Shown piece by piece: positions 47,872 through 60,653 of a stretch of DNA of 64,000 nucleotides. The notes below the pieces were generated by a model. That model was given only the letters and a program-made list of their open reading frames with translations. It had not been told where the DNA came from and did not search any database. Each line of letters starts with the position of its first letter. Within the stretch, counting starts at the first letter, position 1. Position numbers and translations under genes: made by a program. Source of the stretch: Phymorhynchus buccinoides (Eukaryota; Mollusca; Gastropoda; Neogastropoda; Raphitomidae); contig CM065691.1 in the NCBI GenBank assembly GCA_017654935.2, forward strand, positions 30,507,844 to 30,571,843, written 5' to 3'.

Positions 47872-48240
47872 CGTGTTGTAACATTTTGCACAGAAAGCCT
47901 GCGGCAAAATGTTACAATTTTGTTAGAATTGTAACATTTTGCGCGAGGCGCCCGGGGCGCCAACAGTTTTTGTTACAATTGTAACATTTTGCGCGAGGCG
48001 CCCACCTTTGTAACAATTGTAACATTTTGACGCGTTGTAACATTTTGCCCGGGGCGCCTCGCGCAAAATGTTACAATTCTAACAAAATTGTAACATTTTG
48101 CCGCAGGCTTTCCGTGCAAAATGTTACAACGCGTCAAAATGTTACAATTGTAACATTTTGCGCGAGGAGCCCCGGGCACCTCACGCAATTTGCTACAATT
48201 GTAACATTTTGCCGCGTTGTAACATTTTGCGCTGCCACAG
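47868..48240. repeat. Self-complementary repeat block (GTAACATTTTGC)
   Basis: More than ten copies of TTGTAACATTTTGC or its complement GCAAAATGTTACAA alternate, often joined as TTACAATTGTAACATTTTGC. GC-rich spacers include GCGAGGCGCCC and GCCTGCGGCAAAATG. Units occur in both orientations, so the block can form several nested hairpins. There is no ORF of substance and no regular spacer length. Confidence 0.8.
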
Positions 48241-48764
48241 TGTGCCTTAGTATACCCCCCCCCCCCCCCCCCCTCACCTCACGTTTCCCATTACCCTCTT
48301 TCCCCCCGATTTTTGTGTGCATGCCTTACTTAGATTTTGTTGTTTGAAGTTTTATTTGAATCTTGTTTATTATTTTTCCCCCAGAGCTGGGTGGAAAAAA
48401 GCTGTCATTGCTTATCTCATGTTCCCTGGTTAAATAAAATTTCGTTTTTCGTTTTTTCTCTCTCTTAAGCTTAGAAAAGAAAAAAATGGATTGTTGCATA
48501 TAACTTTGTGGTGCATTACCCGACTTACCCTATTGGTAACTTACATTATTATTGTTGGTTGGTCAGTCTAACAGTTATTTTTAGTGTAAATTTGTTTTTC
48601 TCTAGTGTAATCTATCTATGTATGTAAGATGTTTTATTTTATGTTTCTTAAAAAAAAATCTTATGAACTGATTTAGTCGCCAGTTAGGCTTATATTCTTT
48701 AGTTCATGGTTTGTGCTTGCTTGGCATTGGAGCAGTGTTTGCTAATGTCAATCAAATTCAATTT

Positions 48765-48870
<106 letters not shown>

Positions 48871-49651
48871 AGACGGGAGAGGGGTCAATAGCAATTATTA
48901 CAATGGGGTTTAATGGATTCAGATATTCGAAATCGGAATGTGTCGGCTGAATGCATTGGGGAGACCAGTGAAAACTGAAAACCGGACACATAGGCTACGT
49001 ACTTTACCCATTATGGCTTGGGAACGCAGAAGAAGAAGAAGAAGGAGAAGGAGAAGAAGAAGAAATGACACTGAATGAGATAGAGGAGTAGGTGGGGGTG
49101 CATATGAGGTGGCGGTTTTATATGTATGTCAGTTTGTCACTATAAATAGCGAAGAATTGGTTTATGTAAATATATGATATCAATAAATAAGAACAAAATA
49201 CTATCAAACATCAACTGAATAATTAAACAACAACGCCAGTAGTGTTCTGCTTCTGGTAAAGTGTTATCATTATAATTATTCTGTTATTTGCTACTATATT
49301 ATTCTTATTATTGCTGGAAAAAAAATCATATTCATTGTGCGTAAATAACATGTCAATATGCAAATCGAAAAATATATTTCAAATTTGCACATAGCATCAA
49401 AAATCTTTTTTTTTAATCACAACAAAATCACATTAACAATTGTAATATCTACAACTTAACAGTAAGTTTTCAAGCAAAATAAATAAATAACGAAAGCGAA
49501 AAAATATTTAATATAACAGAACAAGTTGCGATAAACTTAAACATGTCAACAATTCATAAACAAAATAAGACAATGATATCAGGATTTCTTGACATAAAAC
49601 CACACGAAAGAGACACAGAAATCTTACAAGAACAACACCGCCAGTGTTGAC

Positions 49652-49993
49652 CAGCCGCCGTGGTGTAGTGGTTAGCGTCGCGGACTACTGGCTGGGAGGT
49701 CTTGGGTTCGAATCCCATCAGAGGCGAGGGTTTTTTCGGTCCTGGACCGACTCCTACCCAGAGTGAGTGGCTATGGGCTCAATGGGAAGACTGAAACCAC
49801 ACAGTCGAGCTTCATCCGCTTAACGGATGCGATTCTGAGAGTGTTTCTCTAATTTCAAGACCAACACTGCAGGTGTCTGTAGTTCTCGGGCCTGGTTAAC
49901 GCCGGGATATCATTATGAAAGGAAGCTTATAATACAGCCCTGTCATGCAGTCTCAGACCGATACGGAACTCCATAGCATCATCATCATCATCG
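49652..49993 (+). mobile_element. Second tRNA-headed SINE family
   Basis: Head CCGTGGTGTAGTGGTTAGCG with a perfect B box (GGGTTCGAATCCC), then a body with CGGTCCTGGACCGACTCC, ending in a (CAT)n tail near 49993. Not present at the matching site of locus A (10760 region). It is a SINE promoter, not a tRNA gene. Confidence 0.78.
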
Positions 49994-50472
49994 TTGTCAT
50001 CCGCCTCATTTCCGTCAATCATTAAAAAGAAAAAAATGTCTCAAATTCTGTGGCTTTGCATGCCCTGCTCTCATTGTGACCTCAGCTTCGGTTTCCAATT
50101 CAGTCTGTGCCTTGTTGCGTTCGGGTCAAAGTCATGGGGATCAGTGTGTTCTGGGGAGCGACTGAGAGAATAGTGTCGTCAGAAGGGAGCTTAGTAGGTG
50201 GTGTCCTGCACAGGCTCCGCTGAACTCCACTGAGGTGACTCAGCAGCAGTGCAGTGTCTCCTCGGTTGGATGCCTCCTGACGGCCTAATATAGATTCGCT
50301 CCCGGATTCTGCGACTTGAACAAGCCATGCAGCTGCAAATTTGGATTCGGAATGAGCGGCGTGGGAGCAACGCCACTGTACGACCCAGAAGATGGGACAG
50401 CAAAAAACGAGAACTGTGTGATATTGTCCATAAGAGTCAATGGGTGCAACGTCAAAAAGTCACAAAAATAGT

Positions 50473-50604
50473 CATTAGTAGTCAGTAGTAGAGTGGCACA
50501 GTGGTATCGCGTTCGCTTCGTGTCAAGTAAACCCGAGTTCGAACCTGGGTACAGGGGATTTTTTCCTCTCATTCTGCACTAGGCCTTAACGGTCTGAACG
50601 TGGA

Positions 50605-50635
<31 letters not shown>

Positions 50636-50864
50636 CGTGTGTCCATGCACTTAGCATACGTTAAACCCTGTGGCAACGAAAAAGTTGTCATTTGGTAAAA
50701 ATTTACCCCCCCTCCCTCATCAGTGGCCAAAATCGCATGCAAAAATTAAAAAAAAAAAAAAAACAATTGGGTGGCGCGCCTCTGGCAGCGACGCGCTCTC
50801 CAGGTGGGAGCAACCCGAATTTCACAGAGGCGCCTCTGTGACTATAAAGTACCTAATAATAATA

Positions 50865-50896
<32 letters not shown>

Positions 50897-50928
50897 CTAA
50901 TAATAATAAATAATAAATTAGTTGAAAA
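50473..50928 (+). mobile_element. tRNA-headed SINE, copy 2, inserted in locus B flank only
   Basis: The same family as 38938-39327, with A box GTGGCACAGTGGTATCGCG and B box GAGTTCGAACCTGGG, ending CACAGAGGCGCCTCTGTGAC and an (AAT)n tail. Locus A has no insertion at the corresponding point (AGTCATAAAATAGTTGAAAA, near 11723). Confidence 0.8.
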
Positions 50929-51574
50929 TGTGTTGGACCACTGTTTCCTGCAAGGCATAGCGGCATTTGACTGAAAATGGTCAGGGGACCTTGTACACCA
51001 TGAGATGGTCGTTGCTCAGTGGAGACACGGATTGTCATTTTGGAGGTTAAAATCTGCCCAACGCTGGCGTTATTCAATTTCACCTTGCATCATTGTAACG
51101 GTCATAACAAGAACTAGGGATGCCTGGAAAAACCCATTAATCCTCCAGAAAATCTTCAGGAGACTGCTCCAGAGCATGTGAAAGCATTGCCTTGAATGCC
51201 TCGTGTCAAACAGTGGCCCAACAATCTGTCGACTGTGTAAAGTTGTTTTGCGATTTCAAATAACACACCCACTGATGTTTATCGCCTCCGGTAGTCACGT
51301 GACGATTTACCATTGATTTGTGTCTTCGATTTTACAGCCAAGAAAAGGCAGAACTATCATTTTCGCATGAAATGAAACTTATGGTCTGGTTATTGAACCC
51401 ATGGTGATATTGCAAAGTCAATACCCCCATACTTTTTGTGAGCAGTATATATAAGAAAGAAGCGGTCGGCTTATTGCTTATATAAGCGAAAGGGGTAACG
51501 TGAGGATTAGGAATCTAATGTACGCAGGCGATTAACCTTATCCTTTCTCAGTAATGGTCAACCTAGCTCGCCAA

Positions 51575-51750
51575 TTTGACCACCAAGTGGCATAACGCTC
51601 GAGTGGGGCTAATCCTCTCTATATTCTTGTATATGCGTTGTTGCTGGTTGGTGTCATTCTTTAATGCTGTTTTTGTTGTCTATTTCTTGATGAATAATTG
51701 ATTGTAAACCGCTTTGGGCTCATCCGAGGTAAAGCGCTATATAAATGTAC

Positions 51751-51787
<37 letters not shown>

Positions 51788-51939
51788 GTTATTATTATTA
51801 TTATTCTTAGCTGGGGATAAAGAGAGAGAGAGAGAGGGACAGGAGTCCCTCTCTCTCTCTCTCTCTCTCTCTCACTACGCCCAACTAAGAATATCGTGCG
51901 ATAAGCCCCTACTGGTTTGACTGCCCCCTGGCGGTAAAA
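51575..51939. mobile_element. Palindromic MITE (TTTGACC), locus B copy split by a retroelement tail
   Basis: Counterpart of 12729-12909. At about 51630-51805 it contains an insertion with AAACCGCTTTGGGCTCATCC, AAAGCGCTATATAAATG and a (TTA)n tail. ATTCTT borders both sides of the insertion as a likely target duplication. Confidence 0.75.
51630..51805 (+). mobile_element. Short retroelement 3' fragment with AGCGCTATATAAAT tail
   Basis: Absent at the matching site of locus A. It carries AAAGCGCTATATAAATG followed by a (TTA)n tract, a tail type shared with 12388-12546 and about 40445-40538. The ATTCTT repeat at both ends supports retrotransposition. Confidence 0.72.
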
Positions 51940-51959
51940 CGCGCATCCTAAGTTGCTAA

Positions 51960-52306
51960 TTAAAACCAAGTAGAACCCACACGCAGGTTCATGACCATCA
52001 TCAACTCTGCTAGTAGTAGTAGTAACACCACCACCATCACCACCTCTCCCCCAGCTCTCCTCCCTGCCGCCCCTCCCGTGCAGTCGTCGTTGCCTTGCGG
52101 GTCGGGCGTGGGGTCGGTGCAGTGTCCCTTATTGGGCCCCACACAGGAGGCATAGGCCATGACGTGGGCGATGTAGTTCTGCTCGTGCACTCCGTGGAAC
52201 AGGTGGGCCATGGGGCCCTTGGCGTAGATGGCCACGTCCTCCCCGCTGTGGGTCTCGGCATGCTCCAGTGTGGGCACGGCCACTTGGAAGCGGTAATTGT
52301 CTGCAG
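51960..52306 (-). CDS. Alkaline phosphatase locus B, terminal exon
   Basis: Acceptor ATCCACAG. It encodes [40 protein letters not shown] and [20 protein letters not shown], a Cys-containing linker, [10 protein letters not shown], then [20 protein letters not shown] and a few residues to TAA at 51960. The small-residue stretch followed by a terminal hydrophobic segment fits a GPI-attachment signal. The stop falls before the MITE that locus A reads into. Confidence 0.9.
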
Positions 52307-52336
52307 CTGTGGATTTCCAAAACAGATGGATGATTT

Positions 52337-52574
<238 letters not shown>

Positions 52575-52644
52575 AAATGATGTCGTGTCAGAATGGTTGT
52601 ACGAGGAGTATACCAAGCATGTTGTGTGCCACAACAGACAATGA

Positions 52645-52727
<83 letters not shown>

Positions 52728-52734
52728 TTTATTT

Positions 52735-53321
<587 letters not shown>

Positions 53322-53329
53322 TCTCTCAC

Positions 53330-53452
53330 AGGTGTTAACAGTGTTGAGGTCCTCCTGGGTGCGGTTGGGTCCAGGGCCATTACCATAAACCAAAGTGGTG
53401 TACGGCTGACCGTCCGTGGGATTCTGATACCATGGGACATCGTCCACCAAAC
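53330..53452 (-). CDS. Alkaline phosphatase locus B, TTLVYGNGPG exon
   Basis: A 123-bp exon with acceptor ATTTCAG and donor ACCT|GTGAGA. It encodes LVDDVPWYQNPTDGQPYTTL then VYGNGPGPNRTQEDLNTVNT. It carries an extra GAG codon next to CAG-GAG-GAC relative to locus A, consistent with triplet slippage. The GA tract begins within the donor itself (GTGAGAGAGAG on the coding strand). Confidence 0.92.
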
Positions 53453-53734
53453 CTGAAATGACAGACAGGAAACGATAAGTGAAAGAAAGACAGACAGACA
53501 GACAGAAAGACATACAGAGATAAACAAAAGAAAGACAGACGGGGGAAAAAAATAAACCAAAGAAAGGCAAACGATTAAAAAATTAAGTCAGAAGTAAGAA
53601 CACATAGAAAAAAAGACAGAGTAATGGCACAATTTTCTGACGAGGGTATCTGAGTGAAAAGTGTTAAAAATGCAATGACTAGTTCGTGAAAACAAACATC
53701 ATTTACAAACTGAAAAACCAAAGCCCACCCATAC

Positions 53735-53923
53735 CGAGAATGTCATTGCCCCGACTAGGATAACCAGCGATGCTGAAGACGTGGGAGTGGTCGGCCGTGA
53801 CGACCATCAGAGTATCGTCCCCTGTCATCTGGCCCGCTGCCTCAATGGCCTCCTCAAAGGCCACAGTCTCTTCCAGGGCCCGCTTGGCCCAGTTCTGATG
53901 GTGACCATGGTCAATGCGGCCTC
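53735..53923 (-). CDS. Alkaline phosphatase locus B, DHGHH zinc-site exon
   Basis: A 189-bp exon with acceptor TCCTCAG and donor CTCG|GTATGG. It encodes [40 protein letters not shown] and [20 protein letters not shown]. All zinc-ligand motifs are intact. Truncated copies of its first 62 bases follow upstream at 53924-54500. Confidence 0.93.
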
Positions 53924-54500
53924 CTGAGGACACACCATAGTATTACAATATAATTAATAGGTGATAGCTGCACCGTCTCTTTCAGGGCCCGCTTGGCCCA
54001 GTTCTGATGGTGACAGTGGTCAATACGGCCTCCTGAGGACACACCATAGTATTACAACATAATTAATAGGTAATAGCTGCACCGTCTCTTCCAGGGCCCG
54101 CTTGGCCCATTTCTGAGCTGATGGTGACCGAGGTCAATACGGCCTCCCGAGGACACGTCATAGTATTACAGTATAATTAACATCTGCACCGTCTCTTCCA
54201 GGGCCTGTCTGGCCCAGTTCTGATGGTGACCATGGTCAATACGGCCTCCTGAGGACATACCACATAGTAATAACAATGTACTTCACAATGTAATAACTGC
54301 ACCGTCTCTTCCAGGGCCCGACTGAACCAGTTCTGGAGATGCCCATGGTCCACACAGCCTCCTTTGAACACACCGTATCAATTACAGTATAATTAACAGG
54401 TAATAACTGCACCTTCGTAATGACAATACAATTAACGAGTAATACTGCACCGTCACTTCTAGGGCCTGCCTGGAAGATACAAAGGACCCATAACTAGACA
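53924..54500 (-). repeat. Array of truncated DHGHH-exon copies, locus B
   Basis: The same array in locus B: GCACCGTCTCT marks at 53970, 54079, 54186, 54299 and a degenerate one at 54447, with spacings of 107-113 bp for the intact units. Presence in both A and B shows that the array existed before the segmental duplication. Units carry the acceptor and the DHGHH-coding bases but lack the second half of the exon. Confidence 0.87.
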
Positions 54501-54719
54501 TACTGCTCAAAATGTGCTAAGGATCTTTGACATGCAAAATTATCAATAACGCCATTAATTGTTTTCCTTGCTTAGTTCGATTAACATTTCATCTTCACAT
54601 TTCAATAAAATAACAAAAACGAGGTCCGAGAATAATTTGATTGGCTTACCTCAAGGAAAGTTTGTGATACCCCATCAAAATGCATAAAGCAACCGAATGG
54701 AGCGAATGTTTCATTATCA

Positions 54720-55650
54720 GTTATTTTTGTTTTTTTCAGTAAAAACAGTCACGAATAAGCATGTGCAAGACCCCCTCACTGCAATTCCAGCTTGGAAACG
54801 CCATTTTGTGTTCTGGAGGAGCTTTTCAAGCTTCTGCTGATCCAGGGTGTTCCACGCCTCTAACGAGCACTGTTTTGTGTCCGGTTGACTTCTGAGCTGC
54901 TGTGAACGGCTGCTAACGGCTGCCTGGAGCATGTTTCAACATTGTTCTATCAGACTGAGGTTTCTGGAACGGGCAACCTACCTCATATGGGCGATGATCT
55001 CTTGCTGCATGTACATGTGAACAACCCTTCCTCGATGAAAAGGTGCATTATCATCCATGAAGATGACGTCATCTTGGGTCGTACCAGCAGAAAGTTTGAC
55101 GTGGACATCGATGAACTCATACCTGTATACATGTAGCGAACAGCTGTCAGAGATTCCTTTTGACTAATTTGTGACACTGTTTTCCTGACCATGCTGATAC
55201 AGGCGCAAACCGTCAAAGACCCACCCCGAGATCTGCCACACACTTTGACTCCCGTTTCCTGGTAATGCTTTCCTGAGAACCTCCACACCCTGGCAAGACC
55301 ATCCGTGAAACAGATCCTGAACTCGTTGGTGAAGAGAATTCATGTCCAGTCTCAACATGTCCAGATGATGTAGTTCTGGGCTCTCAAAACACAGCGCTGC
55401 TTATTAGCTGGAATGAGCAGGATGCCCCAAAATGCCAAGGGGAGTGAAGGCAGCATCATTGAGTCCGTTCCTCACAGTTTGAGTGAAAATGTTCCGCAAT
55501 GAGGCATTCAGCAAATCAGAATGCTGCAAGATAGCGATTTGGGCAGGCCTAAAAAAAAGTGGAAAACGGCTATTTTTATTACCAGTCACCAAAATTCTGC
55601 CACCTTCACGACGTGTAAGAGCAGTACCAGCCACATGGCAGTGAATCCAA
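54720..55650 (-). pseudogene. Tc1/mariner-like transposase relic, locus B intron
   Basis: On - several frames together give Tc1-type blocks: FTQTVRNGLNDAAF (helix-turn-helix tail), FTNEFRICFTDGLARVWRFS (counterpart of FSDESRF...RVWR), DVIFMDDNAPFHRGRVVHMY (second catalytic Asp block) and EAWNTLDQQKLEKLLQ near the C-terminus. At least three frame changes and several stops separate them. Terminal repeats were not resolved. It is absent from the matching intron of locus A. Confidence 0.75.
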
Positions 55651-56433
55651 GCTTTTGAAGTGACGCATTGTAATATTCAAAACACTAATAACACAAAGAG
55701 TGTGTGTACAATTATTCTCCAGCATACCAACACAGAAAGACAACTCATTGCGTGTCAAATGACGTCATTATCTCACTTCGGGTATGAAACTTGTACCTCT
55801 CTTGTCTCTTGTCTCTTGAACGACGTTTGCGATGTGAGCAAGAAATGTAACTGATTCTGATAATTTTACTCACTTTTATGTTTTCACCCCATTTCAGCGA
55901 AATGACACTTTTCGGTGGTGGTACTCGAAATTCGTAAACAGGAAGCTGCATAAAACAAATTTGTGTGCACTTGTGTTCACGGATGATTGCTATAACTGGT
56001 CATGTAGTTTTTATTGCTTACAATTTATTTATCGTATTATCTAGCGCCTTTTCGAGATAATTACAGTATACAGGCTGTGTCTGTGTTCATCAATTTTCTT
56101 TCTGTATACAAAGAGTTGTTCGTCCGTCGCTTCAACCAGTCATTCGGACATTAGCTTTATACTGCAGTATTAAGTGTAGGAATTGTTTGGCCTCTATGGA
56201 CTATTCCAGACATCAATTGTCGAGACGTTTTCTTGGGCCGAGAGCAGGTATATAGGCCTATATTGTAGGAATAGCATTCTCTACAATAAAGACATTTCAA
56301 CCTATGTTTTCCAAACAGTATAATATATGTCTTTTTCTTTTTTTTCTTTTCTATTATCTGAAGGGTATATTATTCGGACACGGGAGAAAGGGAAAACAAA
56401 ATAGCAATAATAACAAGAGTGTAGATTTCATAC

Positions 56434-56568
56434 CTTCTACCAGGAGGAAGAATCCTTTGCTGTTCTTGCTGAGGATCTCGATGGCTTTGGTGGTCATCTC
56501 AGCGATGGAGGGCTCCTGCTGGTTGTCCCGTGACAACTCGTAAGTCATGTGGTCCTCTGTGAATAGAC
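56434..56568 (-). CDS. Alkaline phosphatase locus B, LLVEG exon
   Basis: A 135-bp exon with acceptor GTGTCAG and donor GAAG|GTATGA. It encodes LFTEDHMTYELSRDNQQEPS then IAEMTTKAIEILSKNSKGFF and LLVEG with the Mg-ligand Glu. It differs from locus A at three residues (S/D, L/S, K/N). Confidence 0.92.
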
Positions 56569-57558
56569 CTGACACACGAGGCAAATTTACACTCTAGTGT
56601 GAAGACTGTATAGATTGAAGACAACATACAGGATGTCCCTAAAGACTGGACACATCTGGACACATGGGGAATATCCCTAACTGTAGGTTTTTGTTCTTTC
56701 GCAGATAAAATATGAGTATAAAAATTATATTATGTCATTTTATCTGCATCTGCATCCAGTACGTTGGCAGAAGAACCAATCTGGTTACAGTACACCAACT
56801 TTGGGGAGAGCATAAAAATAAATAAATAAGAAACATAAATATGAATAGTAAATTTAAAAACAACAACAAAAAACACTAATGTGTCCAAATTTCGGATGTT
56901 GTTCAAACACATATTGAAATTTATTGACACTATACATTTTCTCCATGTATCAGACTTTTAGAGAAACCCTGTAGACTTATATGTTTGACTCTCCAGACTA
57001 CATAGGCCTAGTAGACTTGACACAAAGTAACATTACGCATAAAATGTGTTGACATACCAAAGAACAAAGAGGGCATAGTTGCCTAAACCACCAGCAACAG
57101 AAAATAATGAATGGTCGAATATTCGAAGACCTATACAGGGAAATGAATGTTGATAATAAACCAATAAAGCACTTCTTGGACATTATTTGATATTCAATTT
57201 ACCCGAAAAATCGAGCGTCATCTTTGATCCCCTGGGAACCATTCTTTCAATGTTCTATAACATTGTTTTGGAAAAGCACACTTTATTTAGCAGACTACAT
57301 CTTTATTTACACACAGACATACACACGGACAGACGTGTGAACCCACAAGCTCTTCATACGATCAAAATTTAGGTCAAGGCCTACATAATCGTTGGGATGG
57401 AAGAGAACAAAATGGAGAGAGAAAAGGATCAACACGCAAGCCGATATTAACCAAACGATAGCATCAACGTACAACAGCATCAACTCCATCATAACCAGCA
57501 CAAACTAAACTGCTCTCTTTATTAACAAGTTTTGTATTTACCTTATTTCATGTGTTTC

Positions 57559-57605
<47 letters not shown>

Positions 57606-58143
57606 CTTTTATGTATGTGTGAGAGAGGGGGGGGGGGGTAGGGGGAGACTGACTGTATTGTTGTCGCATCTATTTTTCCTTCTTCAGGGATAATAATTGT
57701 TCGATGATTATTTTTGCATGCTTCATTATTTTCGTGTTGAATATAATGATTCTCTTGCATGTTTGTTTGAGGGCAAGATGTAAAAAAGCCCATTGTGTGC
57801 TTACTCTTTTTCCCTGAATAAAAAAAGTTTCGTTCGTCAAAAACAAAATTCATTTAATTTTCAATTTCAATTCCTGTGTTCTTGTTGTTGCTTGCTTGTT
57901 CGTGCACATTTTGTATGCTATCATTTTCATTAGCATGTTCTGTTCCAGTCTCTTATTACTTGTGGCAGCCAATATTGTATAATCTACTTGTGTTTGAGCA
58001 CCTTGTATAAGCTTTAAGTTGTTGTGCTCGTTTTCATTTGTTTATGTTGTTGCTTTACAATGTGTTACTCAATAAACATTCGTTTAAACCAAAAAATAAC
58101 ACACTAAACTGCCTACCTATCATTCTATTTGCTCGATCCTTAC

Positions 58144-58246
58144 CTAAAAGCTGATCCACGTCAGCAGCAGACACCGCTCGGAATTCAGCAGCGTTTTGCA
58201 CGTACTGTGCATTGCTGCCTTGAGCTCGTACATCTGCCAGCCATTC
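58144..58246 (-). CDS. Alkaline phosphatase locus B, EWLADVRAQG exon
   Basis: A 103-bp exon with acceptor AATCAG and donor TTAG|GTAAGG. It encodes EWLADVRAQGSNAQYVQNAA then EFRAVSAADVDQLLG. Length and phase are identical to the locus A exon at 31545-31647. Confidence 0.88.
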
Positions 58247-58261
58247 CTGATTAAAAAAACC

Positions 58262-58442
58262 CAAAAGTAAGAGTCTTGATTCCCCCCGAAGCCGGAGTGT
58301 GGCTGCCCACGTGGCGGGGTAATCAAAAACGGTCACATACGTAACTTTCTCGTCTGTAGCTGATGCGCTTGTACCATAGTGTTCAAGCGCTTCCGCTGTT
58401 GGGATGATCCATGGAGTCTTATAGCCAGGGTAAGACAACAAC
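58262..58442 (-). repeat. Dispersed repeat, locus B copy
   Basis: The counterpart of 31680-31850 beside the EWLADVRAQG exon, with GACTCCATGGATCATCCCAA and GGGCAGCCACACTCCGGCTT on -. Same position and orientation as in A. Confidence 0.68.
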
Positions 58443-58845
58443 AACAACAAAAGACTTGATTAGAAAAATTAAAAATAAAGGTAATAAACGTGCGAAGAAG
58501 TACAAAAACCAAAAACATTACATCCCAAGACAAGCTACAAGCTAGTGGATAACCAACTCCTAGTCCAAGATAATTCTTGATATAAAAAAAAGAGATTTAA
58601 AAGACTCTTGATTAAAAAATAAAAAATAAAGGTTATAAACGTGTGAAGAAGTCAAAAACGACAATTAAGCTACAATAAACAAGCTAATAGAAAATCGACT
58701 CTTAGTCCAAGGTCATATCGCGCAGAAAACAAAATGATCCTTGGCAATCAGTCGTACAATGAGTTTTGAAGAAGCGTTACGAGTACAGTCTGAAGAAGCC
58801 TTTCAACTGTTATGGACACTGGTTTACTGTCAAAATATATGAACA

Positions 58846-59315
58846 CTAGTTACACCCGTGCTTGGCACGGGTCCATAAATAAAATGTTTGAAATGCAAAA
58901 ATAATGTATTCAAGCCAGGGTAGAACAGGGTTGATAGAACATGCTGTCTGTGAATGTAAGAGAGTTCCCCGAACCACAAAGCTGGCTGACATCACACAGC
59001 CGGAAAGTAAAGGACGGGAAAGAAAAGGGCGGAAATTACGAAACACGGGTTCGGCATTCTTCGTGTTTTCCGAGGTAGATTCGGCAATTTCCGACACAGC
59101 TCGGGAGACGCAGACGACACAAAATTTCAAGCAAAGTTCATACATTTTGCCTTCAAACTCAACTTTCAAAAGAAAGATTTTGAACCAGACATAGCGGAAT
59201 CGCGTCCCAACGCGTTTTCTGGAACTGTATGGCAAGCAAGAGTCCGACATTTACGCAGTATCCGAGTTTTTCCCCGTTCTTTTACACTTCGGGCCTTAGC
59301 GTATTATATTATAGA
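58846..59315 (-). mobile_element. Non-autonomous Helitron-like element, copy 3 (locus B intron)
   Basis: On -: 5' TCTATAATATAATACGC preceded by A; 3' end hairpin CCCGTGCCAAGCACGGG, then TGTAACTAG followed by T. At 470 bp it is the cleanest copy of the family and serves as a length reference. Confidence 0.82.
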
Positions 59316-59318
59316 TTC

Positions 59319-59516
59319 TTGAACGGTATTGCATCAGGTGAGTCTGAGGTCAGGTTATGCACCATTCACCAGGTTGTATTCTTCATCAAAGAATGCGTTG
59401 CAGACAAAACGAGGGGAGATGGAGAAGGAGAAGGATTTACGATGCCTCAGTATCACTTAGCCATCCACGATCCTGCAGACACTAACGATTCCATGCACGT
59501 TTCTGAATCTTCGTAA
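59319..59516 (+). other. Conserved antisense ORF in locus B intron, function unknown
   Basis: The counterpart of 32865-33056: EVRLCTIHQVVFFIKECVAD and MPQYHLAIHDPADTNDSMHV, three codons longer because A has a stop where B has GAA. It begins immediately beside the Helitron 5' end (59315). No domain recognised. Confidence 0.35.
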
Positions 59517-59715
59517 ATCTTATTCATCAATAAACTGAACAAATACGCAAGCTAAACAAAGATGGGTAATAAAGTCATATTCAAAAATTGTGTGTTTAAC
59601 TAAACCCAAGATCAGCCATGTTATGATTAGGAATGAAAGAACATTGCATTGCTTTGAAAAAGCAAGAATTGTACCTTTAAAGATGCGGACAGTCATGTTT
59701 TTTGTGAGTACTTTT

Positions 59716-60653
59716 GGTTTAAACAAATGTTTTATTGACACACTTTTGCAGCAACAAAATATATACGTAGACAAGAGTACAACAAGCCGAGGCTTATAAA
59801 AGTACTCAGAACATAGACACAGTACTAGCAACAGGCTGCATCACACTTTACAATTAATGGAAGTCAGTCACACTTTGTGAGATAAGCTAAATAATGATCC
59901 GAAAGTCAGTTGTATCAACTGACTTTCGGGAAAAAGTGAACAATATAAACAAACATGAATATCAAGGTCATGAAAAAAAGTATTCTAAGAACTAATAATT
60001 CATAAAAATGGAAGAAAAGGGAATACATTAGTAATGTTAAGTTGGGCAACTCAATGTATCACTGTAACAAGATATATATTTAAGCAGGAGCATGTTATCT
60101 ATATCACCAGGGACAAAAAGAAGGATAAACACATATTAATCTTGAGCAAAACGCTTGGAAACACAAATGAATTTTCCAACTACAAGGAAGATTTCTCTGT
60201 TTTCAATGGCATTTTTATTCCTCCCACCAAACAAAATGTCAACATTGTTTTTAATGTCAATAGGTAGTAGACCCAATGTCTGAACGCGTGCGTTTTGGAA
60301 TAAAGGGCATGTCAACAAAAAATGACGAGCATCTTCTATGTCATTACCACAACTGCATCTAGGATCATTAGTAATGTGTCTTCTAAAAAGGTCGTGCTTA
60401 AAGTCGCTCATTGGAAGTCTTAGTCTACAAAGCATAATTTCAGATGTCCTGTCGTTAAGATAGTAACACTTCGGTACTGCATTATTATTTTTGCACAGAA
60501 ATCGCTTAAGGAGGCTAAGAGAGTTACTCTGCTTAATTCCATCAGGTAAGTCATTCCAGAGAAGAGTAGCCGAAGGAAAGAAAGACGTTCTACAATGAGG
60601 AACATACCTCTCTAAAGGATGACGATGATGATAGGGGTTTACAACGGAAGTGA
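59716..60653 (-). mobile_element. LINE 3' fragment with 10-bp target duplication, locus B only
   Basis: GAGTACTTTT stands at 59706-59715 and 60654-60663. On - the fragment encodes a LINE C-terminal segment: YHHRHPLERYVPHCRTSFFP, SATLLWNDLPDGI, then RCSCGNDIEDARHFLLTCPL, the CxC...H...C motif found at the end of several LINE ORF2 proteins, and ends ENREIFLVVGKFI. A 3' untranslated part with AATAAAA closes it at 59716. Absent from the matching position in A (33270-33285). Confidence 0.85.

Larger units (their letters stand above)
48928..51574. other. 3' flank of locus B, duplicated region
   Basis: Follows the locus A flank (10032-12728) with about the same order: ACATAGGCTACGTACTTTAC, an (AAG)n tract (49028-49063), AATCACATTAACAATTGTAA, then the 50930-51570 part matching 11725-12728. 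It differs by SINE insertions at 49652-49993 and 50473-50928 and an unmatched stretch near 50040-50400. No gene is seen. Confidence 0.7.

Noticed and set aside
47868..48240. CRISPR-like array
   Set aside because: Repeats occur in both orientations with irregular spacers, in an animal genome, and no cas genes are present.
49652..49730. tRNA gene with perfect B box
   Set aside because: Followed by a SINE body and CAT tail, inserted relative to locus A; the acceptor stem does not pair well.
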